A stretch of 64,000 nucleotides of DNA from Coemansia sp. RSA 487 (lineage: Eukaryota; Kickxellomycota; Kickxellomycetes; Kickxellales; Kickxellaceae): positions 26,404-90,403 of the forward strand of contig JANBRJ010000071.1 in assembly GCA_027577595.1 (NCBI GenBank), in the 5' to 3' direction. The translations under genes were made by a program, and so were the position numbers. Shown in pieces: positions 1-9,964 of this stretch. The notes under the pieces are model-generated. The model worked only from the letters and a program-made list of their open reading frames with translations, did not search any database and was not told where the DNA came from. Positions within the stretch are counted from its first letter, which is position 1. Each line of letters opens with the position of its first letter.

Positions 1-601
1 GCCCTCGAGAACCACAGGCACGACATAGTCCGGCTGCTCGACCTCGCGGAACGAGCTATGGACCAGCGTCTCATCCAGGTCTAGAACAAGGCACTTGCGG
101 CCGCTGTGATTGCGCGCAATGGATGGAAGCAGGTACTGGTCATTTACGTGTGTGACAAGACGCTCGGATGACAACGTCGCAATGTTCCCTGGCGGAGATG
201 TGAGCTCCGCACGGAGCCCATTGTCATCGTCGCTGTCCAGATCGTCTTCGTGAATGCTCTCTGGATCGGCAGAGCTCGTCTCGAGCGTCAGCTTACGCGA
301 CACATTCTCATACGACTCGTTGCCAAGGTAGAGCTTGGAAAGAGTATTTGTTGGCGTCGCACTTGGCGCTCCTTGTCCAAGCTCTGCCTTGTCTTGATGC
401 TGAGCGTTGTTATCGTTATTGTTCCTGCGAATACCGCCTGCAGAGGAATTGGTAAAGTCGCCAACGGACGTGGGTGGCGTACGGTATTCCGAGTTGCCAG
501 GGGAGCTGATATCCGCGTCGGTGCCAAAGTCGGAGTACGCAGTATTGTATGCACCAAACTCGCTTGTCTGAGAAGTTGTGCCGGTGGCTGCAGTCGCACT
601 T

Positions 602-636
<35 letters not shown>

Positions 637-1662
637 CGCCGCTGCGTTTCTACCGGAAATGCCAGAGTTGGGGCTTCCAAAGTCCTCGTAGTCTACAAGA
701 CCCCTGTTCGAGCTGGACACGAACCAATCACCATCTCCGGAACCCTCGCGCGTGCGCCCGACAACAGGCAGGTCGTCATCCTGGGCAGAAAGTTTAGAGC
801 CATCAGTAGAGCGATCCCCAGGCGTTGCTGGACCGACAGCAGTGTCGTCGGTGACACTAAGGCGATTCTGTGCCTGTGTGTGGGCTTGGAAATGCCGTGC
901 ACCAAAGCGGTCATGCTCGTTCTCTTCAAACTCCTCGCCCTCGTCAAAGGGCAAAAGCCGCTCCTGAACAGCCGCAGCTGCAGATGAACCTTGCTGCTGC
1001 TCTTCTGGCGATTGGTCGCGAGCATCGTTGCGCATGCTGCCGTAGGTAGGCCCGCGCCGGAACAATGAGACAGGCGAGCAACACGAAAGGAGGTTGGAAA
1101 TGGCGGCGCGTCGACTCTGCGGCCGGTGGTGAAAGTCCATCGACGGCGAGTGGTTAAAGTCCATGCTTTGGGCACCACGACCACGGCTGTTGCGCGGCTT
1201 GTGCCAGTGGTTGTCTGGTTTTCGTACAAGCTTGTTTCTGCGCAGGGGCGGGGAGGATGGTGGCAGAGCTGCGTTAGCCACATCGTCATCAGAGATGCGT
1301 CTGTTTATTGTGGGCATACTGCTTGTGAGCGCGGTTGGCGAGGCAGCAGCATTCCGTATGCTGCGCACACGGAAGGCCGAGACAAACTTGTTATTGCGGC
1401 CGCTGTTATTATTGTTGCTGCTGCTGTTCGGGTTGGGCGATGACGGGCTTGTGCGGTCGCCGTTTGGCCGAGCACCCAGAAAGGCGGTAGCGGCGGATGC
1501 AGGGGACGGCGAGGCGTCCGTCGCATGGGTCGGCAGCGCGGTGGTGGTGCTCGAGTCGTTCTCCAAAGCTAGACCCCTGTCCTGGCGTCCGGCCTTGCGA
1601 CTGCTGCTGTTTGAGCGTGACAGGAGTGACTGACCCCGCTCTACAAGCCAGGTACAAGGCAT
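1..1662 (-). CDS. SCP/Psr-type CTD-like phosphatase, 5' part only
   Basis: The reading frame is open from an ATG at 1662 down to the window edge (554 codons, no stop seen). The first ~500 residues are low complexity: Ser/Asn-rich, acidic patches and an 11-Ala run coded by a GCN repeat at about 601-633. The last ~40 residues hold the haloacid dehalogenase signature DLDETLVHSSF, in which the first Asp is the nucleophile. This is typical of SCP/FCP-type serine phosphatases, and the long disordered N-terminus resembles yeast Psr1/Psr2, plasma-membrane phosphatases in the sodium stress response. The rest of the catalytic domain lies outside the window. The true 5' end is uncertain: the frame is open upstream of the ATG to about 1858, and a separate exon near 3.6-3.8 kb could be spliced on. 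Family call is firm; orthology to Psr1 is inference. Confidence 0.8.
601..633. repeat. GCA/CAG trinucleotide repeat inside CDS
   Basis: About eleven tandem CAG-type units, read on the minus strand as a poly-alanine run in the phosphatase N-terminus. Such runs change length easily by slippage. Confidence 0.9.
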
Positions 1663-3625
1663 GCAAGGGACAACAACAGATGTGTGTATGGGGGGAGACG
1701 AGGGAATGGGGGAGTTTTGATATGGCGTGAGTGCGTGTGTTTTGCGGTTATTTCGACAGAGCCAGAGTCGGGGTGGGGGAGAGCGAACAGAGATGCGGTT
1801 TTGCAAGTGAATAACCAAAGGTGTGGAAAAGCAACAAATAATATAAACACAGGGCAGTTATCAGTAGACAGTTGAAGAGAGGATATTAAAAAAGGCACAC
1901 AGAGAAAGTAATAAAAAGAAAGAGTATAAGATGATGACTGTTTGTGCGTTTCCCGTTCCCTTCTCCCAGCCGAAAGAAAAAAGCAAAAGGGATTGGCAAG
2001 AGATGGGAGAGGAATACAGGCTGGAAAAAAAAACGAAAAGGGGACTTTTTGGCCGGAAGTGCAAAGCTGCTTTATTTCCTTTCAGCAATAGATGCACACC
2101 GATGATGGCAAGCAGGTTTTCTTTTTACTATTTTGGTCGTCTATTTTGCTTGCGTCAAACAGCGAAAAAGGACGAGCCAAAAACAAGCAAAACCCAGGCA
2201 AGCGAGCTGAGCTTTAGGCCATGCAGACTGGCATTTGTTGCATGCATTGAAAAAACATTATTTTTCTTTTGGAAAAAAGCAAAAACGCCTTCAAAAAGAA
2301 AGCCTGCTGTAGATAAGGAAGGGAATAAAAACGAGCAAAGGCGAAGGATGTGCCTTTTTGGCAAAGACGGGCGCAAAAGCAACCGCCACAGCCGCAATTG
2401 AAAGCGGCCAGCAAAGGCCAAATGGAAAACCCAAAACAAAAACAACAAACAATAACAGCAATCAAGGGCAAATAACAACAACAACAAACGGAACGGCTAG
2501 AATAAGTAGAAGCAAAGGATTTGCAACCAGTACAGTCAAAGAGAACGCTTTTTGTTGAGCTAAGAAGGAGACAAGGGCGGATAAGATGAAAATCCACGTC
2601 TGCTGGCAGATGGAAAAGAGCATCTTTAATTGAAATGGCTCTGCAGGCGCAGGGGAAATCAGAAGATTATTAGGAACTGTGCATTGGGCTTTGAAACAGG
2701 GCAAGGGGTTGGCTGCTTGGCGCATCAATCAAGCAGGTCCTGGAACGCAGGAGAGCTGCGAATCGGAGCCTCAATGGAAAATTTTCCATCAGTGCAGAAG
2801 TCCCATTTGTTGCAAAGGCGTTTATATCTAATCTGCTGTGTTCCTAGCTGTGACAAACTGCTTTATTTCTGCGCAGAGCGAGTGTGTTTTCCACTGCAAA
2901 CAGACTGGGCCGTAAAGATGCGTGTGCTTATAAGCCTGCATGTGTGTAAAAGCACAAACAAGCTAGGTGCTCTACAGCGCCTCGTTTTATGCTGTTTTAG
3001 GATGCCAGTGCCGACACCATTGTCGGTTCTCTCTTCCGCCACCGCTATGCGCAGGTGAACAAATGCCAGGAAAAGGTAAGGCTGCGTGTGCTGTGTGGGA
3101 TGCGGCACGCACGCGTACCAAAAGGAGAACTTTCTGCTGTCCAACGGGCTGGACAACGTCAGTGCGGCAAATGGGCGGGGAGAGAGTGAGCAGTAACAGA
3201 AAAAAACAGAGCACCCCACTGCATCAAAACAAGAGCAGCACAGCTGTGTGGCCAGGGGATCAACAGGCATTGCAGGTGGCGGCGGAGCTGGTTATTATGG
3301 CAGAAAAAGAGGGAGCAGGCTAGCGGGGTTTCGCATTGGCTTTTTCACCTGGTTCAAGGAACGCGCGTCCTTTGTTGGGCGATATGAACTAATCAGGAAG
3401 GCGTCAACAAAGTGGATCCTAGACCTCATTTGGGAACGGCTGGGCGGAAAGTGAAAAAGGAGGGCGGGTTTTTTCCAGGACCCTCTTTTTCCAAATCTGC
3501 CTTGACGATTGGGAAGGGAGGGGAAGAAGGTTTTGTGAAGGCAAGGGACAGAAAGGATACGACGCCCCCACGGCGCTGGTAGGAGCACAGTCTATTTGTT
3601 ACTTGTGGAGAAAAGCAATTCTTAC
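1663..3625. other. Non-coding stretch, possible long intron or 5' region
   Basis: Nearly 2 kb of A-rich, low-complexity sequence with no ORF that looks like a protein. If the small upstream exon is joined to the phosphatase, most of this is an intron; otherwise it is its promoter and leader. Confidence 0.5.
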
Positions 3626-3785
3626 CTTTGAGTTTTCTGAAGCGTAGTCCAGCCTTGGAGCCCTTGATTGCGGCAGAGGGTCTTGAAAAGGTGATGTCAA
3701 CGGCGGGAGCCAGACTCGGCACACGTGCGCCAAGGCCAGGCTCGTCGATTGCGACGGCGCTGTTGCTTACGTCGGTGCTTCCCAT
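3626..3785 (-). other. Possible 5' coding exon of the phosphatase gene
   Basis: From an ATG at 3785 the minus strand reads 53 codons and then reaches AAAG|GTAAGAAT at 3626/3625, a good 5' splice donor. The peptide begins MGSTDVS and has no recognisable domain. The only downstream coding sequence on this strand is the phosphatase, 2 kb away, where an acceptor-like CTTGTAG just upstream of residue 10 could receive it. That intron would be far longer than the 365-bp one seen elsewhere in the window. It could instead be a chance ORF or a short separate gene. Confidence 0.3.
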
Positions 3786-4889
3786 GGTCAATGTTCTATT
3801 CTAACAAGAGTTGTGAGGATGTAATGCGAGTGTATGTGGCAATGTTGAGTGCAGCGTATATCTGTCAAGATAGGAGAAAAAGAGCTCTCTAGGGAAGCAT
3901 TCACAAGCAAATTCGAGTTTGTGCCGACAAATGAAAGAAGTAGAAAATGTCAAAGCACCAAACAGTGTTTATCTCGACAGCAAACGCGAAAAGAGAAAAG
4001 AAAAAGAGTGTTGATGACAACCTCAAAAAGGCAGGGGCTGTGCTGCATTGCGTTTCAGGCAGAACCAGAGGAAAATCAAGGCCATGGAAGGCCCGAATCC
4101 AGCCCGTGAATGAATGCATAGACGAATGTCTTTTCTGTGCATTGCATGAGATTGCACACTCAGTCGCAGATAACACATTACCTCAATTGATGTTTAATAT
4201 TGGCAGCGGTTAAATTGGGCTTCGGGAGAAAGAGGGGCTCTATATGTCGTTTGGTCGTTGGACACGTCTCCGGCGGTGTGCTGGTCTGTATCCTGTGGAA
4301 AACGACGGCAATGTAAAAAAGCAGGAGCAGTGCGTCTAATACAGCGGCACTTTAAATGGATCCCGTCTTCTTGAGAAAGCCCTTCTTTTTCTGCTGTTCT
4401 AGCTGCTATTGCCTCGGTCTCGCAAGCACAGAAAACACAAGGCTTGTGCGACGCAGATTTTCACAAGGCTCGATGTTTTTGCGCAAAGTAACAGTATAAT
4501 TAGCTGTATGGGGTATAAAGAATATGGCAAGGAAACAATAGAATTGAAAAAAGGAAGCAATGGAGAGGAAAGAAAGGCGGTTGACAGGATACAGAAACTG
4601 GTTGGAACTGGGTGTCAGTCGTCTCTTGCTTTGAGAAAACGATAACAGAAAATCGTTTGGAAGGTAAGGGGGCAAACAAGAGCAAAGACACCAGTAAATT
4701 CCAAATGCCGACTGATAAAAAACAAAAACAATCCAAGCAAGGCAAGGCAAAGCAAAGCAAACATCTGCCTGTGCGTCTTTTCACCATTTCGCCGCTGCTT
4801 TTTTAGCAAGAATTCAGGGCTTTTCTATATACACAAAGGCTATTAGCATTAAAGGGTGTGTGAGCTTTTTGTCCTGAAATTAGAGCCTC
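3786..4889. other. Intergenic, nothing recognised
   Basis: About 1.1 kb between the possible phosphatase exon and the METTL25-like gene. It is A/T-rich with imperfect short AAGCA/AGGCA repeats near 4735-4760. I see no gene. Confidence 0.5.
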
Positions 4890-6473
4890 CTATACAATCT
4901 GAAGAAAGCCTTTTTTGTCGCAACAATTGCTCCCTGTCTCCCCCTTTCCCTTTGTGTTCCTCCTGGCACCGGTCGTGTCTGCGCGCTGGGCCACAAGAAC
5001 CACATTCCGCGGAGACTCGACCACATCGAAAAGCGCAAAAGCCTGCACCAACCCATCGGTGCCACAGCACTCGCGCAGATATAGCGCCCGATCAGCCACA
5101 AGCATGCTTTCGACCAGCGGCCCCGCCATCGACATGAGCGTCCACGCTGCAGCCACCTGCTGCAGCCCGTGCCTCATCTCACGCTGGCACTCGACGCACT
5201 GCGCAACCGTCGGCCTCCAGGCATGCTGCATCTTGTCCAGCGCTGCCAGCACATATACCGCAAACTCCTTGCCCGCGCCTGCATCATCGTGCGCAATGTC
5301 GCTTAGCTGCAAGGCAACGTCTTCACGCGTCATCACAGCTCTAAGGTCGTTGTCTTTGACCCGACCAACAACTGGAATTATGTCATCTGCCGAAAGCTGC
5401 CCATGCGAGACCATCATATACTGCAGCAACGCTCTATGATAGCTACGCTTGAATACGCCTACAGCACCGGCTGCATCCCTCTCCCACCTATTTGTCGCTT
5501 GACAGGCAGTCTTGAGCGCGTTGGTTCCCAAGCTCACGTTTCTGAATGCGCTTTGCGACAGAGGGAACCCTGTGCTCGGCTCCGCTTGACTTGTCGTTTC
5601 CACGCCCGGCGCCGGCTCCGATATAAAGTTATAACAGCAGGGCACCAGAACAACAGCGGCTGCATCCGACTCTGCAAACGCTTTGAGTATTGCGCTTGAC
5701 AGGTCGCCACAGGCATGCAGCCCACACAGCATCCAACGCGCTTCACGCCTGCTCTGGCATGCGGCCTGCGCGGCAGATACAAGCTCGCCAGTGTTTCCCA
5801 TGTCGACCCGCAGAACTTGGTGCTCCAGACGCTCCCGGAGACCCTCTTCCCACATGTATCCTTCTGCCCGAGCTCTCCTGCTTTTGAGTTTCTTGACCAT
5901 GCTCCGATGGAATCCCTCGGCCCCGTGCTTCTGGCCCTCGGAAAAATCCACTGCCAAAACAGACAGCCTGCTCAGCCAGTTCGAGTACGCCAGAACCCGG
6001 GATAAGTAGCCCTGCCCTGCACCAACATCCACAACCAGCCTACTTCCGGTTTCCTTTGCCACGCTGTCAATCAGCTGTGAAAGCTCGACCACCTCCTTGT
6101 GCTTCTTGCCGCTCATCCCGTCCAAAAAGAACTCTACTATCTTCGTCTGTCCACCATCCTGCGCCGGCGCTGGGTCTCTTGGAAATCGCAGCCTGAACGT
6201 AGCGTCAATGTACCTTTTCAGCGACTCTGGTGCATTCTCTGGTACTGTGCCACACGATGCCATCGGAACAAGGCTGTTGATATCAAACTGAGGCGAGTCA
6301 AAGAACCGGCGCCACTCCTCGGGCACCCGGTCCCATTGTGATGACACAAAGAACGCTGCAATGCATATTTTTGGCAAGAATGTGTATTCCTTGTATGTGG
6401 CCACAAGCTCCCTTGCATACTGCTCGATCGAGTCAAACCCAGCCGGAAGCTTAACGCCACTGTCATCCACCAT
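4890..6473 (-). CDS. METTL25/RRNAD1-family methyltransferase-like protein
   Basis: A 527-aa protein with a SAM-binding Rossmann motif VVDVGAGQGYLSR at about residues 147-159, followed by the family-specific GLHACGDLS and PCCYNF motifs at about 250-285. This combination marks the METTL25/METTL25B (RRNAD1) group, found in most eukaryotes. Human METTL25 proteins resemble rRNA adenine dimethylases in fold, but their substrate is poorly defined, so no precise reaction is assigned. The C-terminal tail (last ~25 residues) is basic and low complexity. The start is the ATG at 6473, just downstream of a (TA)n tract. It is a single exon. Confidence 0.85.
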   Translation of the reverse strand: MVDDSGVKLPAGFDSIEQYARELVATYKEYTFLPKICIAAFFVSSQWDRVPEEWRRFFDSPQFDINSLVPMASCGTVPENAPESLKRYIDATFRLRFPRDPAPAQDGGQTKIVEFFLDGMSGKKHKEVVELSQLIDSVAKETGSRLVVDVGAGQGYLSRVLAYSNWLSRLSVLAVDFSEGQKHGAEGFHRSMVKKLKSRRARAEGYMWEEGLRERLEHQVLRVDMGNTGELVSAAQAACQSRREARWMLCGLHACGDLSSAILKAFAESDAAAVVLVPCCYNFISEPAPGVETTSQAEPSTGFPLSQSAFRNVSLGTNALKTACQATNRWERDAAGAVGVFKRSYHRALLQYMMVSHGQLSADDIIPVVGRVKDNDLRAVMTREDVALQLSDIAHDDAGAGKEFAVYVLAALDKMQHAWRPTVAQCVECQREMRHGLQQVAAAWTLMSMAGPLVESMLVADRALYLRECCGTDGLVQAFALFDVVESPRNVVLVAQRADTTGARRNTKGKGETGSNCCDKKGFLQIV

Positions 6474-6477
6474 GCTT

Positions 6478-6483
<6 letters not shown>

Positions 6484-6513
<30 letters not shown>
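6484..6513. repeat. (TA)n microsatellite
   Basis: A run of about 15 TA units immediately upstream of the METTL25-like start codon, in the position of its promoter or leader. Confidence 0.9.
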
Positions 6514-6517
<4 letters not shown>

Positions 6518-7310
6518 ATCGTTCTTTTGAGCAAAGTAAAAAAGACGTGTGCTGTGTCGCCAAGAAACAGACATACAAACAAAATTAGAAGAATCTACAA
6601 ACTTTATCATTTCTGTCAATGCTATAATATCCCGTTTACTTGATATTCTTTTGCCATTTGGTTCTACGATTTTGGAATAATGGTTTTGCCACTTGCGCCA
6701 TAAATCGCTTGATCATAATAACTGCTAAACTCCACATAACCAAACGCGTTTAAAGCACACTAACAATGGCTGTACTAGTCTCATCTTCATACTTGTTGTG
6801 CAGCTAATTCCCTTGTAGAGAGCAAAGACAGACAAAACTAAGAGTAGACAAAGCCTTTGCAAATCCAATAAAAATTTGCAGAATAAAAAGAGTATGAGTT
6901 ATCTTCTTGAAGAACTAAACATGGAGGACAATGCATGCCCTTGGTATCAAGCTATTCACCCTATTTTTTACCATCTAAATATAGTAATATTAAATTATTA
7001 TTATTATTATTATATCCGAAATATACGTCGTATCATATTTGGCATGGTGCTACAAGCACAGCAATATAAATAAATAGAATATCCGGTTGTTTATTGCTTT
7101 TTTGTAGTTCCCACAGCATTTTCCATTAATCACCCATTCAGAATGTGACTTTAGACAGCACAGCTCATAAAAACTGTGCTCAATTGTATTTCTACCCAAA
7201 TCGCGCTCTTGCTTTACTCTATCTATTTTCTCCATTTCAATCGCTCACATATCTAACAACACTGCCACACACAGCATTATCAAGGATTAGCACTTTATAC
7301 TCCTCTTATA
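6514..7310. other. A/T-rich spacer, start of accessory island
   Basis: No credible gene. It contains a (TTA)n run at about 6995-7012. Base composition drops sharply in G+C compared with the neighbouring METTL25-like gene. Confidence 0.5.
7166..7173 (+). promoter_or_regulatory. TATA-like element of small-paralogue gene 1
   Basis: CATAAAAA about 145 bases before the ATG at 7311. The two sister genes have CATATAAA at 139 and 148 bases before their ATGs. The shared spacing suggests a common core promoter layout. Confidence 0.45.
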
Positions 7311-7529
7311 ATGCCAGTTTATGAAGATATTAATGAGCAAGATATTACTGCTTATGTTGACAATTGGAAAAAGCAGCTCAAACGCGACTTTGAGCTTCTA
7401 CTAATTGACGAAGATAAAAAAACATACAATATACGTCTAATATTTGAAAATGATAGATATTTTAATTTTAAGGTTTCCAAAGCAACGAAGGATAGGATTA
7501 TAAGTAGGCCAAGGAAAAACTCACTCTAA
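7311..7529 (+). CDS. Small orphan protein, tandem family member 1
   Basis: A 72-aa protein I do not recognise. It begins MPVYEDINEQDITAYV and then has NWKKQ. It shares with the ORFs at 8369 and 9758 the pattern Y-x-D-I-[ND]-x-x-D-I-[TS]-x-x-[VI]-x-x-W-[KR]-K in the first ~21 residues, then alternating hydrophobic and charged residues suggesting several beta strands (for example YNIRLIF and YFNFKV), and a basic tail. It has no signal peptide, membrane segment or cysteine. The predicted form is one N-terminal helix packed on a small sheet. Conservation of length and motif in three copies argues that it is a real gene although short. Function is unknown. Confidence 0.7.
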   Translation: MPVYEDINEQDITAYVDNWKKQLKRDFELLLIDEDKKTYNIRLIFENDRYFNFKVSKATKDRIISRPRKNSL

Positions 7530-8368
7530 GCCCTGCTCCAAAGTTTTATATTGTGTGGATAGTTTGCTACTATCATTTACTGGCTACCATTATTGTGAAT
7601 ACCGCAAAAAGCCGACTTACTGTGGATTCCAACTGCTTTCAGTTGTTTTGCCTTGTTTTTTATTTGGTATATACGGATGAATATTTTTTACGGCCAACCA
7701 AACAGCAACGACAACGGGTAACATTACACGTATTTAAGAAGGGTTTCCCATTAATAGTTGCTAATAAATTCAAACCCATAGATATAACCCTAGCCATACC
7801 TCGTCAGATAATAGCTTTCTATTTTTAAAGTACCCCTCTATAGCTCTATAGGCCGCATTCTCTCAACAAAACCTGTGCTTATTGCATAAATCGATATTAG
7901 GACACAGCTAGAAAAGACAGACAAACATTAGAAATGTAATCAAGAGTGGAGACACAGCACATTTTTTACAAACATTGCAGAAAGGACTTCTTTGTGGAAA
8001 GGGTAAAGCAGTCAGCACTTTAACATAATCGCCATGTAATTGGGCCCTTTTCCACTTTATCTTGGATTTCCAAGCAGATAAAACATAAAACCACAAGAAG
8101 TGTTACATTTCGTCATATATATGTATGTATGTATAGTTAACAATAAATGTTGCACGACAAAGCAGGAAAGTGATGTGTCAAATATCAGTCAGCATTTTAT
8201 TACAAATGCAAACGTTGACATAGATATGACATATAAAAAGACAAGTTTTCCGTCTGTCCATTTCTCAGAATTCGTACCACTACTTACCATTCCACAACAA
8301 GAATACAATAATATCAACACCAGCACAAGTTATTCCTATAGTTTTGCAGAAGTGCCAATACACCACCA
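7530..8368. other. Spacer between small paralogues 1 and 2
   Basis: A/T-rich. A 91-codon ORF at 7553 has no recognisable features and is probably chance. A short (ATGT)n run lies at about 8119-8131. The promoter of gene 2 lies in the last 140 bases. Confidence 0.5.
8230..8240 (+). promoter_or_regulatory. TATA-like element of small-paralogue gene 2
   Basis: CATATAAAAAG, 139 bases before the ATG at 8369. The ~25 bases that follow resemble those after the matching element of gene 3 (a shared GTTTTCC/GGTTTCC and GTC pattern). Confidence 0.5.
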
Positions 8369-8593
8369 ATGGTTACATATGTTGATATAGATGGTAACGA
8401 TATTACCGACGAGGTCAACTATTGGAAAAAGCTAACCTATCGTGGCCATGTTGTGGTCGAATATTATAATAACAGAAAGCAATGTTTACTAAAGCTGGAG
8501 AATAGAAATGATGGAAGATATTGTTTTAAAGTTGTGGTTACTGCACAAATGCTGAATATTATATTGGGTAGAAAACGCAGCAAAACATTGTAA
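8369..8593 (+). CDS. Small orphan protein, tandem family member 2
   Basis: A 74-aa protein of the same unknown family as the ORFs at 7311 and 9758. It begins MVTYVDIDGNDITDEV, followed by YWKK; the N-terminal motif is the most conserved part. The C-terminal half has strand-like segments (CLLKLE, YCFKVVV) and ends in a basic tail (GRKRSKTL). Unlike gene 1 it has two cysteines. It is complete, starts at the first ATG and has no visible intron. The tandem same-strand arrangement points to origin by local duplication. Divergence in the second half is high, so the copies are old or fast-evolving. Function is unknown. Confidence 0.7.
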   Translation: MVTYVDIDGNDITDEVNYWKKLTYRGHVVVEYYNNRKQCLLKLENRNDGRYCFKVVVTAQMLNIILGRKRSKTL

Positions 8594-8804
8594 AGATACT
8601 TTAGAGGGGATGTGCTTTACAAATATCCAGCTGGTATGGTAAACACCATGCAACACTTAAAGTATTTACAAGTTGTTTTAAATAATGTTTTAGTGTCTAA
8701 ATAACAACAGCTACGCATTTTTGTGTTGGGGAGAAATGAAAAATAATGTGGATTGTTGGAGTAAAAATGCTGTGAAATAAGCGAGAAACCCCTTTCTTTG
8801 AAAT

Positions 8805-8972
8805 ATGGAAGCGGAAGCCAAGTGTAAAATAAAGCGTTGTCTATCGGTTGACCCCAAGAAAAAACGGCAATTTCAAAGCAAGCTACTAAATTATACTGTT
8901 GACGGCTTTGCTCATATTAAACCGAAACCATACGTGTGGTATTGTGATGCCAATATGACTAGCAAGCTATAG
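8805..8972 (+). CDS. Very short ORF of uncertain status
   Basis: A 55-aa ORF from ATG to TAG. It is Lys/Cys-rich at the start (MEAEAKCKIKRCLSVDPKKK) and later reads PYVWYCD. It does not carry the motif of the neighbouring small family. It could be a chance ORF, a fragment of a longer lost gene, or a real microprotein. No domain was recognised. Confidence 0.15.
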   Translation: MEAEAKCKIKRCLSVDPKKKRQFQSKLLNYTVDGFAHIKPKPYVWYCDANMTSKL

Positions 8973-9609
8973 CTCTTTGACAGAATCCAGCAAACAAATT
9001 TAATCTCGTGGACATATCATATGTTTCATCAGCTATAGACTTACACTCCCTGCAACGGAAAGGTAAGCACGCACTATTATGTGTAGGTAAATGTTTTTCT
9101 GCAAAAATCCCTACAAAATCCTTTGATACAAAACGTTAACAAATAAATTGCAAATGTCAAAACAATTGCTTGCTTGCTTGTTTGAACACCAATTGGGTAG
9201 CTTCAAAGGTGCACGCTTCTGGGATACAAAATAAGAATTTTCAATGAAAGACAAGTGAACGGTTTTTACATTAGAAATCCAGTGCTTGAACATCCTTAAA
9301 GCCAAAGCCCCGTTGACTTTTATGTTAAATATGATCACGCACTGTCATTCGCCTATTCCAAAAGTCACATTACCATTATTTGCTTGCCTAGGTAATTTGT
9401 TTGCTTTTCTGCTAAAGCTATACAAAGAAATAACAAGGAATTTATGAAGCCTTCGGTAAAGACTAAAGCTGTTGGGGTGGATTTCTTTTGCAAAATCCTT
9501 TATCAGCATTTGTATTTCTTGCTGAAAATATTAATAAAAATTGGAATGCATGCTGCCAGCATGGCGTCCTAGCTTGGACGTAAAAGTTTACAAAACCCAG
9601 CCTTCCAAG

Positions 9610-9620
9610 CATATAAATAG
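9610..9620 (+). promoter_or_regulatory. TATA box of small-paralogue gene 3
   Basis: CATATAAATAG, a good TATA box, 148 bases before the ATG at 9758. It is matched in position by similar elements upstream of the two sister genes. Confidence 0.55.
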
Positions 9621-9757
9621 CCATGGTTTCCTGCTCGTCAACGTCTTGGGTTTCTCTCCATCACTTGCCCACTATTACATACTTGTAGCCAAATACTACA
9701 GATACAAACGCACAAGCACTATATACATTAGAGAATCTATCACTCATCAACCTCACA

Positions 9758-9964
9758 ATGGCCAAGTACACCGATATTAACGGCAAAGATATTTCCAAGA
9801 AAATTGCTAACTGGAGAAAAAATACTAGCGGTATTGCCTACACTGTAATCCCGAAAGGCAGCGATTACAAAATAACCCTAGAGAGCGATGATGGCAAAAC
9901 TGAAATTTGCGAATTTACTGTTAGTGCGAAAACGAAGAAGCTGATTTTACTATCCGAGAATTAA
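9758..9964 (+). CDS. Small orphan protein, tandem family member 3
   Basis: A 68-aa protein, the third tandem member of the unknown family. It begins MAKYTDINGKDISKKI, followed by NWRKN. The second half has strand-like YKITLE and EFTVSAK and ends in LILLSEN, so it lacks the basic tail of genes 1 and 2. It is slightly more G+C-rich than its sisters and has the clearest TATA box and a good start context (CACAATGGCC). It has no signal peptide or membrane segment, so a cytoplasmic or nuclear location is likely. Function is unknown. Confidence 0.75.
   Translation: MAKYTDINGKDISKKIANWRKNTSGIAYTVIPKGSDYKITLESDDGKTEICEFTVSAKTKKLILLSEN

Larger units (their letters stand above)
8594..9757. other. Spacer between small paralogues 2 and 3
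   Basis: About 1.2 kb, A/T-rich. It contains a 55-codon ORF at 8805-8972, listed separately, and a short GCTT/CTTG repeat near 9168-9182. No further copy of the small family was found here by eye. Confidence 0.5.

Noticed and set aside
1163-1633. Plus-strand ORF with a Leu run, resembling a signal peptide
   Set aside because: Lies wholly opposite the phosphatase coding frame; the Leu run comes from repeats read in another frame.
7553-7828. 91-codon ORF after small paralogue 1
   Set aside because: No motif shared with the family, hydrophobic A/T-rich composition and no promoter spacing like the sisters.
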